Source: Winogradskyella bathintestinalis
Lineage (GTDB): Bacteria > Bacteroidota > Bacteroidia > Flavobacteriales > Flavobacteriaceae
NCBI RefSeq assembly: GCF_030407435.1
Contig: NZ_JASDDK010000001.1
Location: forward strand, 434,001-498,000
Direction of reading: 5' to 3'
Length of the DNA: 64,000 nucleotides
Positions 27,694-36,770 of this stretch are shown in pieces (position 1 is the first letter of the stretch; each line of letters opens with the position of its first letter). The notes beneath the pieces are model-generated. The model did not search any database and was not told the DNA's origin. It saw only the letters and a program-made list of their open reading frames with translations. A program made the position numbers and the translations under genes.

Positions 27694-28686
27694 ATGAAAT
27701 TCTTTAATATTTTTTCATTTATAGCCATAGCTTTTACACTTTTAAATTGTAACTCTAGTATAAAAAACACTGAAACATCTAAATCCGATATAAATCATAT
27801 TGATGCAGGAGTTCAGCCCGTTGCAGAAAATATACTCTCTCAATTTACAAATATTAGGGATTTTACTATCGATACTGAAGAAAGTGAAGCCTATTTTACC
27901 GTTTTGAGCCCATTGAGTGAATTATCCGTTATTATGAAAATAGTACGTGAAGACAACAGGTGGAACCAACCTAAAATCAGTAGTTTTTCTGGCAAATTCA
28001 CTGACTTAGAACCTTTTCTTTCTCCTGATAATCTAAGATTATACTTTGCCTCAAATAGACCAACTTCTAATAATAGTACGGCGACAAAAGATTTTGACAT
28101 TTGGTACGTTGAAAGAACAAACAAAACTTCTAGTTGGTCTCAACCAATTAATTTAGGTCCTCCAATTAACACTAGTTCAGATGAATTCTATCCGTCTATT
28201 GCACTATCAAAGAATCTGTACTTTACATCTGTAAAAGAAAATTCTGAGTCGCAAGATGATATTTATGTGAGCAGGTGGGAAAATAACACTTATAGTAACC
28301 CCATTAAATTAGATTCAACAATCAACAGCGATGGGTCAGAATTTAATGCATTTATTGCTCCAGATGAATCTTATCTACTCTTTAGTGGATGGAAAAGAAA
28401 AGATGGTGTTGGCAGTGGAGATCTGTATATAAGTAAGCAAAATAATGGGAAATGGACACAAGCAAAAAATCTTAGTGATAAGATAAATTCTAAGCATATA
28501 GACTATAGTCCATTTGTCAATCAGAACACAAAGATCCTATATTTTACCAGTCGTAGAAGTACAATTTCAAACCACGACACAGGATTCGTTGATACCCAAT
28601 CGCTCCTTAATGTGCTTAATAAATATGAAAACGGATCTAGTAGAATTTATAAGGTTAATTTTAGTGAAATTTTTGAACAGAATTAA
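27694..28686 (+). CDS. PD40-repeat lipoprotein
   Basis: A 330-residue predicted lipoprotein: a hydrophobic signal ends in the lipobox LLNC (Cys at about 19). The mature part is a beta-propeller of PD40 repeats, with recurring segments such as EPFLSPDNLRLYFASNRP (near 110), FYPSIALSKNLYFTS (near 168) and FNAFIAPDESYLLFSGW (near 222). It resembles the propeller part of PorE-like proteins but has no OmpA domain. It is likely anchored in the envelope. The function is unknown. It lies 44 nt after dinB, and any link to it is probably positional only. Confidence 0.8.
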   Translation: MKFFNIFSFIAIAFTLLNCNSSIKNTETSKSDINHIDAGVQPVAENILSQFTNIRDFTIDTEESEAYFTVLSPLSELSVIMKIVREDNRWNQPKISSFSGKFTDLEPFLSPDNLRLYFASNRPTSNNSTATKDFDIWYVERTNKTSSWSQPINLGPPINTSSDEFYPSIALSKNLYFTSVKENSESQDDIYVSRWENNTYSNPIKLDSTINSDGSEFNAFIAPDESYLLFSGWKRKDGVGSGDLYISKQNNGKWTQAKNLSDKINSKHIDYSPFVNQNTKILYFTSRRSTISNHDTGFVDTQSLLNVLNKYENGSSRIYKVNFSEIFEQN

Positions 28687-28708
28687 GTTTAATCCATAGC
28701 AGATAAAC

Positions 28709-28750
28709 AAAAAAAAACAACGCTATTATTATGAATATAAAAATAGCGTT
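28709..28750 (-). terminator. Intrinsic terminator of pyk
   Basis: Nine paired bases (AACGCTATT with AATAGCGTT) are followed on the minus strand by a run of T residues (the A-run at 28709-28717 on plus). It lies just beyond the pyk stop and opposite the PD40 gene. Confidence 0.8.
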
Positions 28751-28781
28751 GATATAATTGTATTAAAATAAAATAAGAAAC

Positions 28782-30221
28782 CTAAAAACTGCAATTTTCA
28801 ATTTCAGTAACTCTAAGCGTATTCACCATACCCTTATCTTGAATTGGCATTGCTGCTAAACTAATCAACATATCGCCCACATCTAAATACCCTTTTTTAC
28901 AGGCAATGGCGTTTACATCTTCAATGGTTTCGTCTGTACTTACAAATTTATCATAATAAAATGCTGTAACTCCCCACAGTAAACTGAGTTGTGTTAAAAT
29001 TCTCTTGTTAGAAGTAAAAACTAATATATGCGCTTGTGGACGCCAAGCCGAAATCTGAAATGCTGTATATCCACTGTTCGTTAAGGTAGAAATCGCTTTT
29101 GCATTAATTTCATTCGCCATATTAGCGGCATGATAACAGATAGCTTTTGTTATATAACGTTTCGTTCGAATATGCGGCGGCGATTGCGGCACCTCAATTA
29201 GAGGAGAATGTTCTACACTACGAATAATATTTGACATCTGACGGATGACTTGCACCGGATATTGCCCTACAGAAGTTTCCCCAGATAACATTACAGCATC
29301 AGCACCATCCATTACGGAATTGGCAACATCATTAACCTCAGCACGTGTTGGTGTAAGGCTTGTAATCATAGTTTCCATCATTTGAGTGGCGATGATTACA
29401 GGTATTCTAGCGCGTTTTGCTCTAAGCACTAATTGTTTTTGTATTAATGGGACTTCTTCAGCAGGAATCTCAACTCCTAGATCACCACGAGCTACCATCA
29501 ATCCATCACAATAGGCTACAATTTTATCGATATTTTCAACAGCTTCGGGTTTTTCTATCTTCGCTATAATAGGAATTTTATAATCGCTATGCTCTGATAT
29601 TAATTGTTCAAGTTCCATTAAATCCTCTGCATGACGCACAAATGACAATGCCATCCAATCCACTTGCTGACCACAAGCGAAAATAGCATCTTCAACATCT
29701 TTTTCTGTTAATGCAGGTTGTGAAATATTGGTATTAGGGAGGTTAACTCCTTTTTTAGATTTTAAAGGACCTCCTTGTATTACTCTTGCTTTAACTTCTG
29801 ATTTTTTGTCTGTTGACACCACTTCGAAAATTAGTTTCCCGTCATCCAAGAGAATACGTTCACCTGGTTTCGCATCTTGTGGAAACTTATCGTAGGTCAT
29901 ATAAACACGATCTTTTGTTCCCTCAAAGCGTTTTCCTGTAGCAAATACAATTTCGTCACCTTCATTGACAATTACTTCGCCTTTCATCGTACCTACTCGC
30001 AATTTCGGGCCTTGTAAATCGCCTAAAATCGATGCATTATAACCAAACTCTGCGTTGAGTTCTCTAATCATTTTTATGCGTTCTTCTACATCTTTATAAT
30101 CTGCATGAGAGAAGTTAATTCTAAATACATTTGCACCTTCATCTAGCATTGCTTTCAATACTTCTTTTGTTCTGGTTGCAGGACCTAATGTCGCTACTAT
30201 TTTTGTTTTCTTGTTTAACAT
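28782..30221 (-). CDS. pyk: Pyruvate kinase
   Basis: Converts phosphoenolpyruvate and ADP to pyruvate and ATP, the last step of glycolysis. The protein has 479 residues from ATG at 30221. A TTG one codon upstream would add one Met and is not preferred. Motifs are KIVATLGPATR (N-terminus), FRINFSHAD (near 35), IIAKIEKPEAV (near 220, catalytic Lys) and GLMVARGDLGVEIPAEEVP (near 240). A C-terminal allosteric domain is present. It starts 4 nt after the IPExxxVDY gene and probably shares its transcript. Confidence 0.96.
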   Translation of the reverse strand: MLNKKTKIVATLGPATRTKEVLKAMLDEGANVFRINFSHADYKDVEERIKMIRELNAEFGYNASILGDLQGPKLRVGTMKGEVIVNEGDEIVFATGKRFEGTKDRVYMTYDKFPQDAKPGERILLDDGKLIFEVVSTDKKSEVKARVIQGGPLKSKKGVNLPNTNISQPALTEKDVEDAIFACGQQVDWMALSFVRHAEDLMELEQLISEHSDYKIPIIAKIEKPEAVENIDKIVAYCDGLMVARGDLGVEIPAEEVPLIQKQLVLRAKRARIPVIIATQMMETMITSLTPTRAEVNDVANSVMDGADAVMLSGETSVGQYPVQVIRQMSNIIRSVEHSPLIEVPQSPPHIRTKRYITKAICYHAANMANEINAKAISTLTNSGYTAFQISAWRPQAHILVFTSNKRILTQLSLLWGVTAFYYDKFVSTDETIEDVNAIACKKGYLDVGDMLISLAAMPIQDKGMVNTLRVTEIENCSF

Positions 30222-30225
30222 CAAT

Positions 30226-30705
30226 TCAAAAAATTAAATGGTCTTTCGACTTTATTTTTAACGGATCTACCGTATAACTTGTGATTATTTGTGGAATGGC
30301 TTGTAATTTATTCAAAATGAGTTTTTCATTCACATTTTGTATTTCGTCTGAAATCTTAATGAAGTAATCTACTTTTTGATATTCGGAAATTAAATTGAAA
30401 GTTTTAAGTACTTTTTCACTCTCCGTAAATAAAGTTCCACTACTAGACAAACTATCTTCTTCCCGCTTACATACGTTAGAAATTAAATTCCACATTATGT
30501 ATTCTGTTTCATTATTCCATTCAAAAATGCTGTATGACGACTCCAAATATTTAAAGTCTAAATCTTTCTCTTTTCGCTTTAATTTTAGATCTAATTGTTT
30601 ATTAAGCAAATAAGCTAATCGATAATCTTCTATCCTACAATGAATAGCAATTAATTTGTAAGAATCATCGATAAAATCATCAACCTGAAGTTTGTGTAAA
30701 GCCAT
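30226..30705 (-). CDS. IPExxxVDY family protein
   Basis: A 159-residue protein of a flavobacterial family named for a short central motif, seen here as ISEYQKVDYF (near 113), with Ser in place of the usual Pro. The rest is charged and mixed alpha/beta, with IDDSYKLIAIHCRIEDYRLAY near the N-terminus. No function is known. The position just upstream of pyk and downstream of rnc-fabF-acpP is the conserved context for the family and supports the call. Confidence 0.85.
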   Translation of the reverse strand: MALHKLQVDDFIDDSYKLIAIHCRIEDYRLAYLLNKQLDLKLKRKEKDLDFKYLESSYSIFEWNNETEYIMWNLISNVCKREEDSLSSSGTLFTESEKVLKTFNLISEYQKVDYFIKISDEIQNVNEKLILNKLQAIPQIITSYTVDPLKIKSKDHLIF

Positions 30706-30893
30706 ACATTTATAACTTTGATAACAACTAAATTTTCTAATTAAACTATTAGAAAATTTTTTATTTAAACTCGTATAATTCGTAAATATAATATAATAAA
30801 AGGGTAATTTTATTAAGAATAGGTTAAGATTGACTAGTAAAATCTACGAAAACGTTATCGTATGATTCGTTCAAAATATGGACAGAACTGAAT

Positions 30894-31634
30894 TTAGTTT
30901 AACTTTGTAATTTCATTTTGAAATGCAAAAAAGGCACGTTTAGATGCTTTTTCTTCAGCTTTTTTCTTTGAAGTCGCTCGAGCTTTTGAAATAACTTTGT
31001 CATTAATAAGCAATTTTACTGAGAAGTGTTTAAGCTCATCATTACCGGTATCTTCATAGACTTGGTAATCAAAGGTATTTTTCTCTTTTTGGCACCACTC
31101 TATCAATAGACTTTTATAACTAATAACTTTACCTTCTAAAGCTTCTATATCAATGTGCGGATCAATAACACGTTTATATATAAACTTTTCGCAAAAACTG
31201 TAGCCTTTATCTAAATAAATGGCACCAACTAATGCTTCAAATAAATTGCCATGAATATTATTACCAAAATTAGACTTCGGAATTTTACTTTCTACAAAAT
31301 CTATAAGACCTAATTCTTCACCTAACTTATTTAGATGTTCTCTACTTACAACTTTAGAGCGCATCTTGGTAAGGTAACCTTCGTCACCATGTGGTACTTT
31401 TTCGAATAGATAAGCAGCAATGACAGATCCAAGAATAGCATCGCCAACAAACTCTAAGCGCTCGTAGTTAATAACATTACCTTTATCGTCCTTAATATTC
31501 ATAGAGCGATGCGTAAATGCTGTTAAATAAATCGATGGTGTTTTAGGCTTAAACCCAAGTATTTTCTTGAGTTGTAAAAAAAAATCCCCGTTCTCATGAG
31601 AGCGGGAATTTAATATGTTACGAATGAAGCTCAT
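30894..31634 (-). CDS. rnc: Ribonuclease III
   Basis: A double-strand-specific RNase that processes rRNA and other transcripts, 246 residues. The signature is NYERLEFVGDAILG (near 59; the catalytic Glu and Asp lie here and in NLFEALVGAIYLDKG near 130). A C-terminal dsRNA-binding domain runs from about 165 to 240, with ARATSKKKAEEKASKRAF. It begins 7 nt after the fabF stop, so it is in the acpP-fabF-rnc operon. A palindrome near the start of the coding sequence appears to be coincidental. Confidence 0.96.
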   Translation of the reverse strand: MSFIRNILNSRSHENGDFFLQLKKILGFKPKTPSIYLTAFTHRSMNIKDDKGNVINYERLEFVGDAILGSVIAAYLFEKVPHGDEGYLTKMRSKVVSREHLNKLGEELGLIDFVESKIPKSNFGNNIHGNLFEALVGAIYLDKGYSFCEKFIYKRVIDPHIDIEALEGKVISYKSLLIEWCQKEKNTFDYQVYEDTGNDELKHFSVKLLINDKVISKARATSKKKAEEKASKRAFFAFQNEITKLN

Positions 31635-31641
31635 TCGGGAT

Positions 31642-32892
31642 TTAATCTAATTTTTTAAATAATACACAAGCGTTGTGTCCGCCAAATCCAAAGGTATTAC
31701 TCATTGCGATTTTAATATCTCGTTTCTGAGGTTTATTGAGCGTTAAATTTAATTCTGGATCTATGTTTTCGTCCACCGTTTCATGATTAATTGTTGGCGG
31801 TATAATACCATGCTCTAAGGCTAAAATAGAAGCAATAGCTTCAACAGCTCCAGCAGCACCCAACAAATGACCTGTCATAGATTTTGTAGAATTAATATTT
31901 ATATTTTTAGCGTGGCTTCCAAATACTTCAGATATAGCTTTTAATTCGGCAACATCACCTAAAGGTGTTGATGTACCGTGTGTATTTATATGATCTACAT
32001 CTTCAGGATTTAAACCTGCATTTTCTAAACAATTTTTCATTACTGCGACCACACCAATACCATCAGGATGTGGTGCTGTCATATGATAAGCATCAGAAGA
32101 TAAACCTCCACCTACAACTTCCGCGTAGATTTTAGCTCCTCTGGCTTTAGCATGCTCATACTCTTCTAAAACAATCGCTCCAGCTCCTTCACCTAATACA
32201 AAACCATCACGGTTTGCATCAAATGGTCGCGAAGCCGTTTTCGGATCATCGTTTCGAGTACTCATAGCATGCATAGCATTAAATCCTCCCATACCAGCAA
32301 TAGTAACTGCCGCTTCACTTCCTCCTGTTATAATCACATCACAATGACCTAAACGAATAGTGTTTAAAGCATCGATCATAGAATTGGCAGAAGATGCGCA
32401 TGCAGATACGGTGGTATAGTTAGGACCCATAAAACCATATTTTATAGATATATTTCCTGGGGCTATATCAGCAATCATTTTAGGAATGAAGAAAGGATTA
32501 AAGCGAGGAGTTCCGTCACCAGCAGCATAGTTTAACACTTCTTCCTGAAATGTTTCTAAACCACCAATACCAGCTCCCCAAATTACTCCTACTCTTAACT
32601 TGTTTACCGCATCAAGATCAAGTTTAGAGTCCACAATGGCTTCATCTGAAGCAACCATTGCGTACTGCGAAAACTTATCCATTCGCTTTGCTAATTTCCT
32701 ATCAATAAAGTCAGTAACTTCAAAGTTTTTTACTTCACAAGCGAATTTCGTTTTGAACTTTTCTGGATCAAAATGTGTGACAGTTGCGGCACCACTCTTT
32801 CCATCAATTAGAGCATCCCAATATTCATCCTTGGTATTTCCTATTGGCGTAAGTGCACCTAAACCCGTTACTACGACTCGCTTTAATTCCAT
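31642..32892 (-). CDS. fabF: Beta-ketoacyl-ACP synthase II FabF
   Basis: A condensing enzyme of type II fatty-acid elongation that joins malonyl-ACP to an acyl chain. The protein has 416 residues, with the nucleophile C165 in TVSACASSAN and catalytic histidines in NTHGTSTPLGD (near 305) and TGHLLGAAGAVE (near 341). The glycine-rich end is FGFGGHNACVLF. It lies 13 nt downstream of acpP and 7 nt upstream of rnc. Confidence 0.97.
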   Translation of the reverse strand: MELKRVVVTGLGALTPIGNTKDEYWDALIDGKSGAATVTHFDPEKFKTKFACEVKNFEVTDFIDRKLAKRMDKFSQYAMVASDEAIVDSKLDLDAVNKLRVGVIWGAGIGGLETFQEEVLNYAAGDGTPRFNPFFIPKMIADIAPGNISIKYGFMGPNYTTVSACASSANSMIDALNTIRLGHCDVIITGGSEAAVTIAGMGGFNAMHAMSTRNDDPKTASRPFDANRDGFVLGEGAGAIVLEEYEHAKARGAKIYAEVVGGGLSSDAYHMTAPHPDGIGVVAVMKNCLENAGLNPEDVDHINTHGTSTPLGDVAELKAISEVFGSHAKNININSTKSMTGHLLGAAGAVEAIASILALEHGIIPPTINHETVDENIDPELNLTLNKPQKRDIKIAMSNTFGFGGHNACVLFKKLD

Positions 32893-32905
32893 AAAAATAG
32901 AGGTA

Positions 32906-33139
32906 TTATTTTGCTTCTTCTATATAAGAAACCGCTTGACCAACTGTTGCAATGTTCTCTGCTTGGTCATCTGGTATTTGAATATCGAATTCTTTTTCGA
33001 ATTCCATTATTAATTCTACAGTATCTAATGAATCCGCTCCTAAATCGTTAGTGAAGCTAGCTTCAGTTACAACTTCGTTTTCATCAACACCTAATTTATC
33101 TACGATAATCGCTTTTACTCGTGATGCAATGTCTGACAT
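32906..33139 (-). CDS. acpP: Acyl carrier protein
   Basis: A 77-residue carrier whose phosphopantetheine arm holds growing fatty acids. The attachment serine is S37 in [13 protein letters not shown]. It is short, acidic and all-helical, as is standard. It is the first gene of the acpP-fabF-rnc operon. Confidence 0.97.
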   Translation of the reverse strand: MSDIASRVKAIIVDKLGVDENEVVTEASFTNDLGADSLDTVELIMEFEKEFDIQIPDDQAENIATVGQAVSYIEEAK

Positions 33140-33171
33140 AATTTTTTAATTTTAAGTTTTAATTTAGATGG

Positions 33172-33179
33172 CAAAAATA
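33172..33179 (-). promoter_or_regulatory. -7 promoter box of the acpP operon
   Basis: On the minus strand this reads TATTTTTG, an exact TAnnTTTG match, 32 nt before the acpP ATG. No clear -33 is seen. Confidence 0.45.
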
Positions 33180-33416
33180 AAAAACTTTATTTGAATAATC
33201 ATCTTTACCGATAAAATGTGTTTTTAATTTAGTAAAAATAAAGATAAAGTATTTAGTTTTTGCTCTTAATTGTTAATTATTATTCTTTTTTTTGTTTGAA
33301 TCTATAGAAGAAATATACCTGTAAATGAAATGAGCTTAAACAAAGGTTGCAGTGCATTCTGTAATTTTTGAATTAGTGAATTCCATCATACAATAATTTA
33401 AAATATAAACTAATTG

Positions 33417-33983
33417 ATGAAACGTATTGTAATTTTTGCGTCCGGAAGCGGCTCTAATGCTGAAAATTTAATTAAGTTTTTTCACAACAGCGATAAGGCG
33501 TCTGTTATTCAGGTACTAACCAACAATCCTCATGCCAAAGTTTTGGATCGCTGCAAAAAATTAAATGTTAGCGCATTGTCTTTCAACAGAATCGCCTTCT
33601 CAAAATCCGAAGATGTCTTAAATATTTTAAAAGCAGCTCAACCAGATCTCATTATTTTAGCTGGTTTTCTATGGAAATTTCCAGCATTCATTTTAGAAAA
33701 TTTTGAAAATAAGGTGATTAATATTCATCCTGCATTGTTACCTAAATATGGGGGGAAAGGCATGTATGGTAAATATGTACATGAAGCTATTGTAACTAAT
33801 AAGGAAACCGACACTGGCATCACCATCCATTACGTCAATGAACATTATGATGAAGGAGCTATTATTTTTCAGGCCAAATGCCCAGTTTTATCGACAGACT
33901 CTGTCGAAGATGTGGCTGAGAAAATTCATTTGTTGGAGATGGAGCATTTTCCGAGAGTAGTTAATGAGTTATTATTAAATTAA
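33417..33983 (+). CDS. purN: Phosphoribosylglycinamide formyltransferase PurN
   Basis: Transfers a formyl group from 10-formyl-THF to GAR in purine synthesis. It has 188 residues from ATG at 33417; a TTG directly before it would only add one Met. Motifs are FASGSGSNAENL (near 7, phosphate loop), IILAGFLWKFP (near 80), INIHPALLPKYGGKGMYG (near 103, catalytic Asn and His) and DTGITIHYVNEHYDEG (near 130, catalytic Asp). It is unlinked to the other purine-like gene in the window and divergent from acpP. Confidence 0.94.
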   Translation: MKRIVIFASGSGSNAENLIKFFHNSDKASVIQVLTNNPHAKVLDRCKKLNVSALSFNRIAFSKSEDVLNILKAAQPDLIILAGFLWKFPAFILENFENKVINIHPALLPKYGGKGMYGKYVHEAIVTNKETDTGITIHYVNEHYDEGAIIFQAKCPVLSTDSVEDVAEKIHLLEMEHFPRVVNELLLN

Positions 33984-33988
33984 TCAAA

Positions 33989-34075
33989 TGTCATGTTGAG
34001 TTTTTTGAAACATCGTTTTGAGATTCTTTATTTCATTCAGAATGACAACAGAGATTCCCGTTTTCACGAGAACTA
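33989..34075. repeat. Palindromic intergenic repeat-like element
   Basis: The stretch begins TGTCATGTTGAG and, after GAGATTCTTTATTTCATTCA, ends in the reverse of its start (GAATGACA), forming an imperfect long hairpin. A second short palindrome (GATTCCCGTTTTCACGAGAA) follows. Sequences of the pattern TGTCATTCTGA ... GAGATTC and TCCCG-loop-CGGGA are common dispersed intergenic elements in Bacteroidota genomes. It fills the gap between purN and the RNase H gene. Confidence 0.55.
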
Positions 34076-34078
34076 AAG

Positions 34079-34720
34079 ATGAGTAAAAAGAAGAAAAAAT
34101 ATTACACCGTTTGGAAAGGTCACAAAAAAGGAGTCTTTAATACTTGGAACGATTGTAAAGTTCAAATAAAAGATTTTCAAGGTGCACAATACAAATCATT
34201 TTCCACACGCGAGGAAGCCGACAAAGCTTTAAAAGGGAATTACTTTGATTATATAGGAAAATCTAAATCCTTTAAAAGTGGACTTTCTGAAGCCGAACTT
34301 AAAAGAATCGGACTGCCTAATCATAATTCTATTTCAGTAGATGCCGCTTCAAGTGGTAATCCTGGCATCATGGAATATAGAGGAGTCGATACCAAAACCA
34401 AAAAACAACTTTTTATTCAAGGGCCATTTGAACAAGGTACCAATAATATTGGTGAGTTTTTAGCCTTGGTACATGGGTTAGCATTTTTAAAACAGCACAA
34501 AAGTACACGTATAATGTATACAGACTCAAGAACAGCAATGAGTTGGGTCCGTAAAAAAACCTGCAATTCAAAATTAGAGCGTAATGCTAAAAACAAACCC
34601 GTTTACGACTTGGTAGATCGCGCAGTGCAATGGTTAAAAACTAATGAATACTCAACTACAATTGTAAAATGGGAAACTAAAGCTTGGGGTGAGATTCCTG
34701 CTGATTTTGGAAGGAAATGA
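34079..34720 (+). CDS. Ribonuclease H1-like protein with N-terminal viroplasmin domain
   Basis: Degrades the RNA strand of RNA-DNA hybrids. The N-terminal 50 residues (YYTVWKGHKKGVFNTWNDCK, then FQGAQYKSFSTREEADKAL) form a viroplasmin/RNase H1 N-terminal hybrid-binding domain. The catalytic domain follows, with ISVDAASSGNPG (near 88, Asp), GEFLALVHGLAFL (near 120, Glu), MYTDSRTAMSWV (near 145, Asp) and the last Asp in EIPADFGRK. The length of 213 residues fits the family. It is likely cytosolic. The gene lies directly after a repeat-like element. Confidence 0.9.
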   Translation: MSKKKKKYYTVWKGHKKGVFNTWNDCKVQIKDFQGAQYKSFSTREEADKALKGNYFDYIGKSKSFKSGLSEAELKRIGLPNHNSISVDAASSGNPGIMEYRGVDTKTKKQLFIQGPFEQGTNNIGEFLALVHGLAFLKQHKSTRIMYTDSRTAMSWVRKKTCNSKLERNAKNKPVYDLVDRAVQWLKTNEYSTTIVKWETKAWGEIPADFGRK

Positions 34721-34796
34721 CACTAAATGTTTCACATTACCTATTTTACTAGTCTATTAATTTTACGAATTCATTGAACAAAAAAATCCAATAAAA

Positions 34797-34837
34797 AATG
34801 GATTAGTAATTAAATCTTCTTTTAATTACTAACCCAT
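34797..34837 (-). terminator. Intrinsic terminator of the T9SS type A gene
   Basis: A long stem (about 18 bp with one mismatch: AATGGATTAGTAATTAAA against TTTAATTACTAACCCATT) is followed on the minus strand by a T-run. It lies 28 nt beyond the stop of the gene at 34865. Confidence 0.75.
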
Positions 34838-34864
34838 TAATGAGATTATTTCTTTTTCTTAATA

Positions 34865-36427
34865 TTACTTAAGTATAACTTTTTGAGTAAGCTTCTGTTT
34901 ACCGTTCGTTAACTTAACGATGTAAATACCAGTGCTTAAATGTGCCACATCAATTTCATTAGTATTAGATCCTGTTTCTAAACTAGAACGCATCACTAAA
35001 CGTCCTAAACTATCATAAACACCCATTTGAGTTGCTTGCAATAATTGTCCTTTTACAAAAATTTTCTGATTCGCTGTATATAAGTTAAGACTATTGAGTT
35101 CCTTATTAATTTGAGATAAGGATACATTACCTATGCGTAAATAAAATCTTCCAGTTCCTGAGAGGGCTGTATTGGTCACAAACGTATAGTTAGCATCATT
35201 TAATAAGGTAAATGTATTTGTCAAATTATCTTCAAGATATATTTCAATATCGCTTGATAACGTAGAATTCTCAATGCTAAACTTTACTTGTTCACCTTCT
35301 TCAACCTTAAGTCCAAGCGGAATAATCACCTCTCCATTTAAAGTTTCTAAACTTTGGATTGCCATACTGGCGCCTTCATTATCTTCAACTAAATGAGAAT
35401 ATAATGAAAAACTTAATGATGACTCTCTAAATAATTTCGCATCATAGCCAAGATCTAAACCTTGAGTAGAAAAATTATTAAAATAAATCTCCGTGGCAAA
35501 ATCTGCATTTGCATGTTCTGCCTTTAATCTCAACATCTGGTGAGTATTTTCAACTCTTCCCGCTATAAAATCGTCCGAACCGCTAAATAAGCGCATCGCT
35601 GGTGTAAAACTAATATCGTGAGTTGTAGTACCAGCATTAGCCAATAAAAACCCTTGACCCGGAGCTATATTTAAAGCTGTATTGGTTAAATAGTTTATTA
35701 TGGTAAAATCACCGATGGTTCCAGGACCAGATGACGCACCATTATTATAAGCATATATTGCCGTAGATGCTGGGTCTAAATTAGATTCATTTGCAGTTAA
35801 AAATGCTTGAGAATCTATGTAAGTAGGATAAGGATTCCCAACCGAATTCCATTTATAATCGTCAACTGTAGTAATACTTACTGTTTCTGTACCTGTAGAA
35901 ATTGTACCAGTAAATCTTAAAGTCTGACCACTATTTGTAGCCGCTCTGTAACCAACAGCACGTTCTAAAGAAACCGCTAAATCTGTAGCAGTATCATAAT
36001 TTATGTAAGCTTTTTGAACATTACTGTAAGGTCCAAAAGCATATAATGTACCTGAAGTAGGCATATACTCAGAATTAGCTGTTGTTGCAGTACCATCCGT
36101 ATTATAGGCTAAAAAATCACCAAAATTAGCATCTACAGCTTTCACTGGTAATGATATTAAATCATTTCCACCACCTGCTCCAGAACCTACAACATTAACA
36201 TATCTATCATAATTAACCACCGTTCCAGAAGAAATACTTCCTGTTTCATCCAAAACAGTTGCAAAACGATTTGAAGTTGACTTAAGGTTTAATTCAGTAG
36301 CATCTAATGTGGTGCCAGATTTTATAATCATGGATGTCCCAGCAGTTACAGTCATTTTACTAGACAAATCCTGAGCACCAAGACATAAACAAAAAATTGA
36401 TAGTAAAGCAAGAAAGCGATATTTCAT
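34865..36427 (-). CDS. Secreted protein with T9SS type A sorting domain
   Basis: A 520-residue secreted protein. I chose ATG at 36427, which gives a clean signal peptide (MKYRFLALLSIFCLCLGAQ). A GTG nine codons upstream would bury it. The body is beta-rich, with the opening repeat TVTAGTSMIIKSGTTLDA and no recognised enzyme motif. The C-terminal 80 residues are a type A sorting domain: LNLYTANQKIFVKG, then MGVYDSLGRLVMRSS and STGIYIVKLTNGKQKLTQKVILK, the final Lys-rich strand. It should be exported through the type IX system and anchored or released. The specific function is unknown. Confidence 0.85.
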   Translation of the reverse strand: MKYRFLALLSIFCLCLGAQDLSSKMTVTAGTSMIIKSGTTLDATELNLKSTSNRFATVLDETGSISSGTVVNYDRYVNVVGSGAGGGNDLISLPVKAVDANFGDFLAYNTDGTATTANSEYMPTSGTLYAFGPYSNVQKAYINYDTATDLAVSLERAVGYRAATNSGQTLRFTGTISTGTETVSITTVDDYKWNSVGNPYPTYIDSQAFLTANESNLDPASTAIYAYNNGASSGPGTIGDFTIINYLTNTALNIAPGQGFLLANAGTTTHDISFTPAMRLFSGSDDFIAGRVENTHQMLRLKAEHANADFATEIYFNNFSTQGLDLGYDAKLFRESSLSFSLYSHLVEDNEGASMAIQSLETLNGEVIIPLGLKVEEGEQVKFSIENSTLSSDIEIYLEDNLTNTFTLLNDANYTFVTNTALSGTGRFYLRIGNVSLSQINKELNSLNLYTANQKIFVKGQLLQATQMGVYDSLGRLVMRSSLETGSNTNEIDVAHLSTGIYIVKLTNGKQKLTQKVILK

Positions 36428-36770
36428 ATTAATCCATTTTTTATAGGGTAACACGCAATAAACACCAATAATTTTTAATTTTCAAGAAAATAAACATAAA
36501 ATTCATAAACCAATCTGAATCAAATTAGCTTATAATTATGATTTAATATTCTAAAAAGCTATCATCAGAAAAATAACAAATAAAAATATTTTTCCTACAA
36601 GGCCTAACAAACACATCTAAAGCGCTCGTAATAAATTATTTAAATTAAATAACAAATAGATTATACTCTTAAAACCCGCCTAACAGTGTGGCTTCAGAAT
36701 TTTTAAATTAGATATTTTACAAATTTTAATGTTTATTTGTCCTTATGTTAAAGTTAATTAATTTAAAGTT
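36428..36770. other. Intergenic region between divergent secreted-protein genes
   Basis: A very AT-rich 343-nt stretch. It must hold the promoters of both flanking genes, but no exact TAnnTTTG box, hairpin, repeat or small reading frame stands out. Confidence 0.4.

Noticed and set aside
31585..31612. Palindrome TCCCGCTCTCATGAGAACGG-type at the start of rnc, similar to the intergenic element after purN
   Set aside because: It encodes the NSRSHENGDFF segment, which is conserved at the N-terminus of flavobacterial RNase III, so coding explains it. No evidence of an insertion.
32600..33013. Plus-strand frame of 137 codons crossing fabF and acpP
   Set aside because: It spans two conserved minus-strand genes and resembles no family, so it is a shadow frame.
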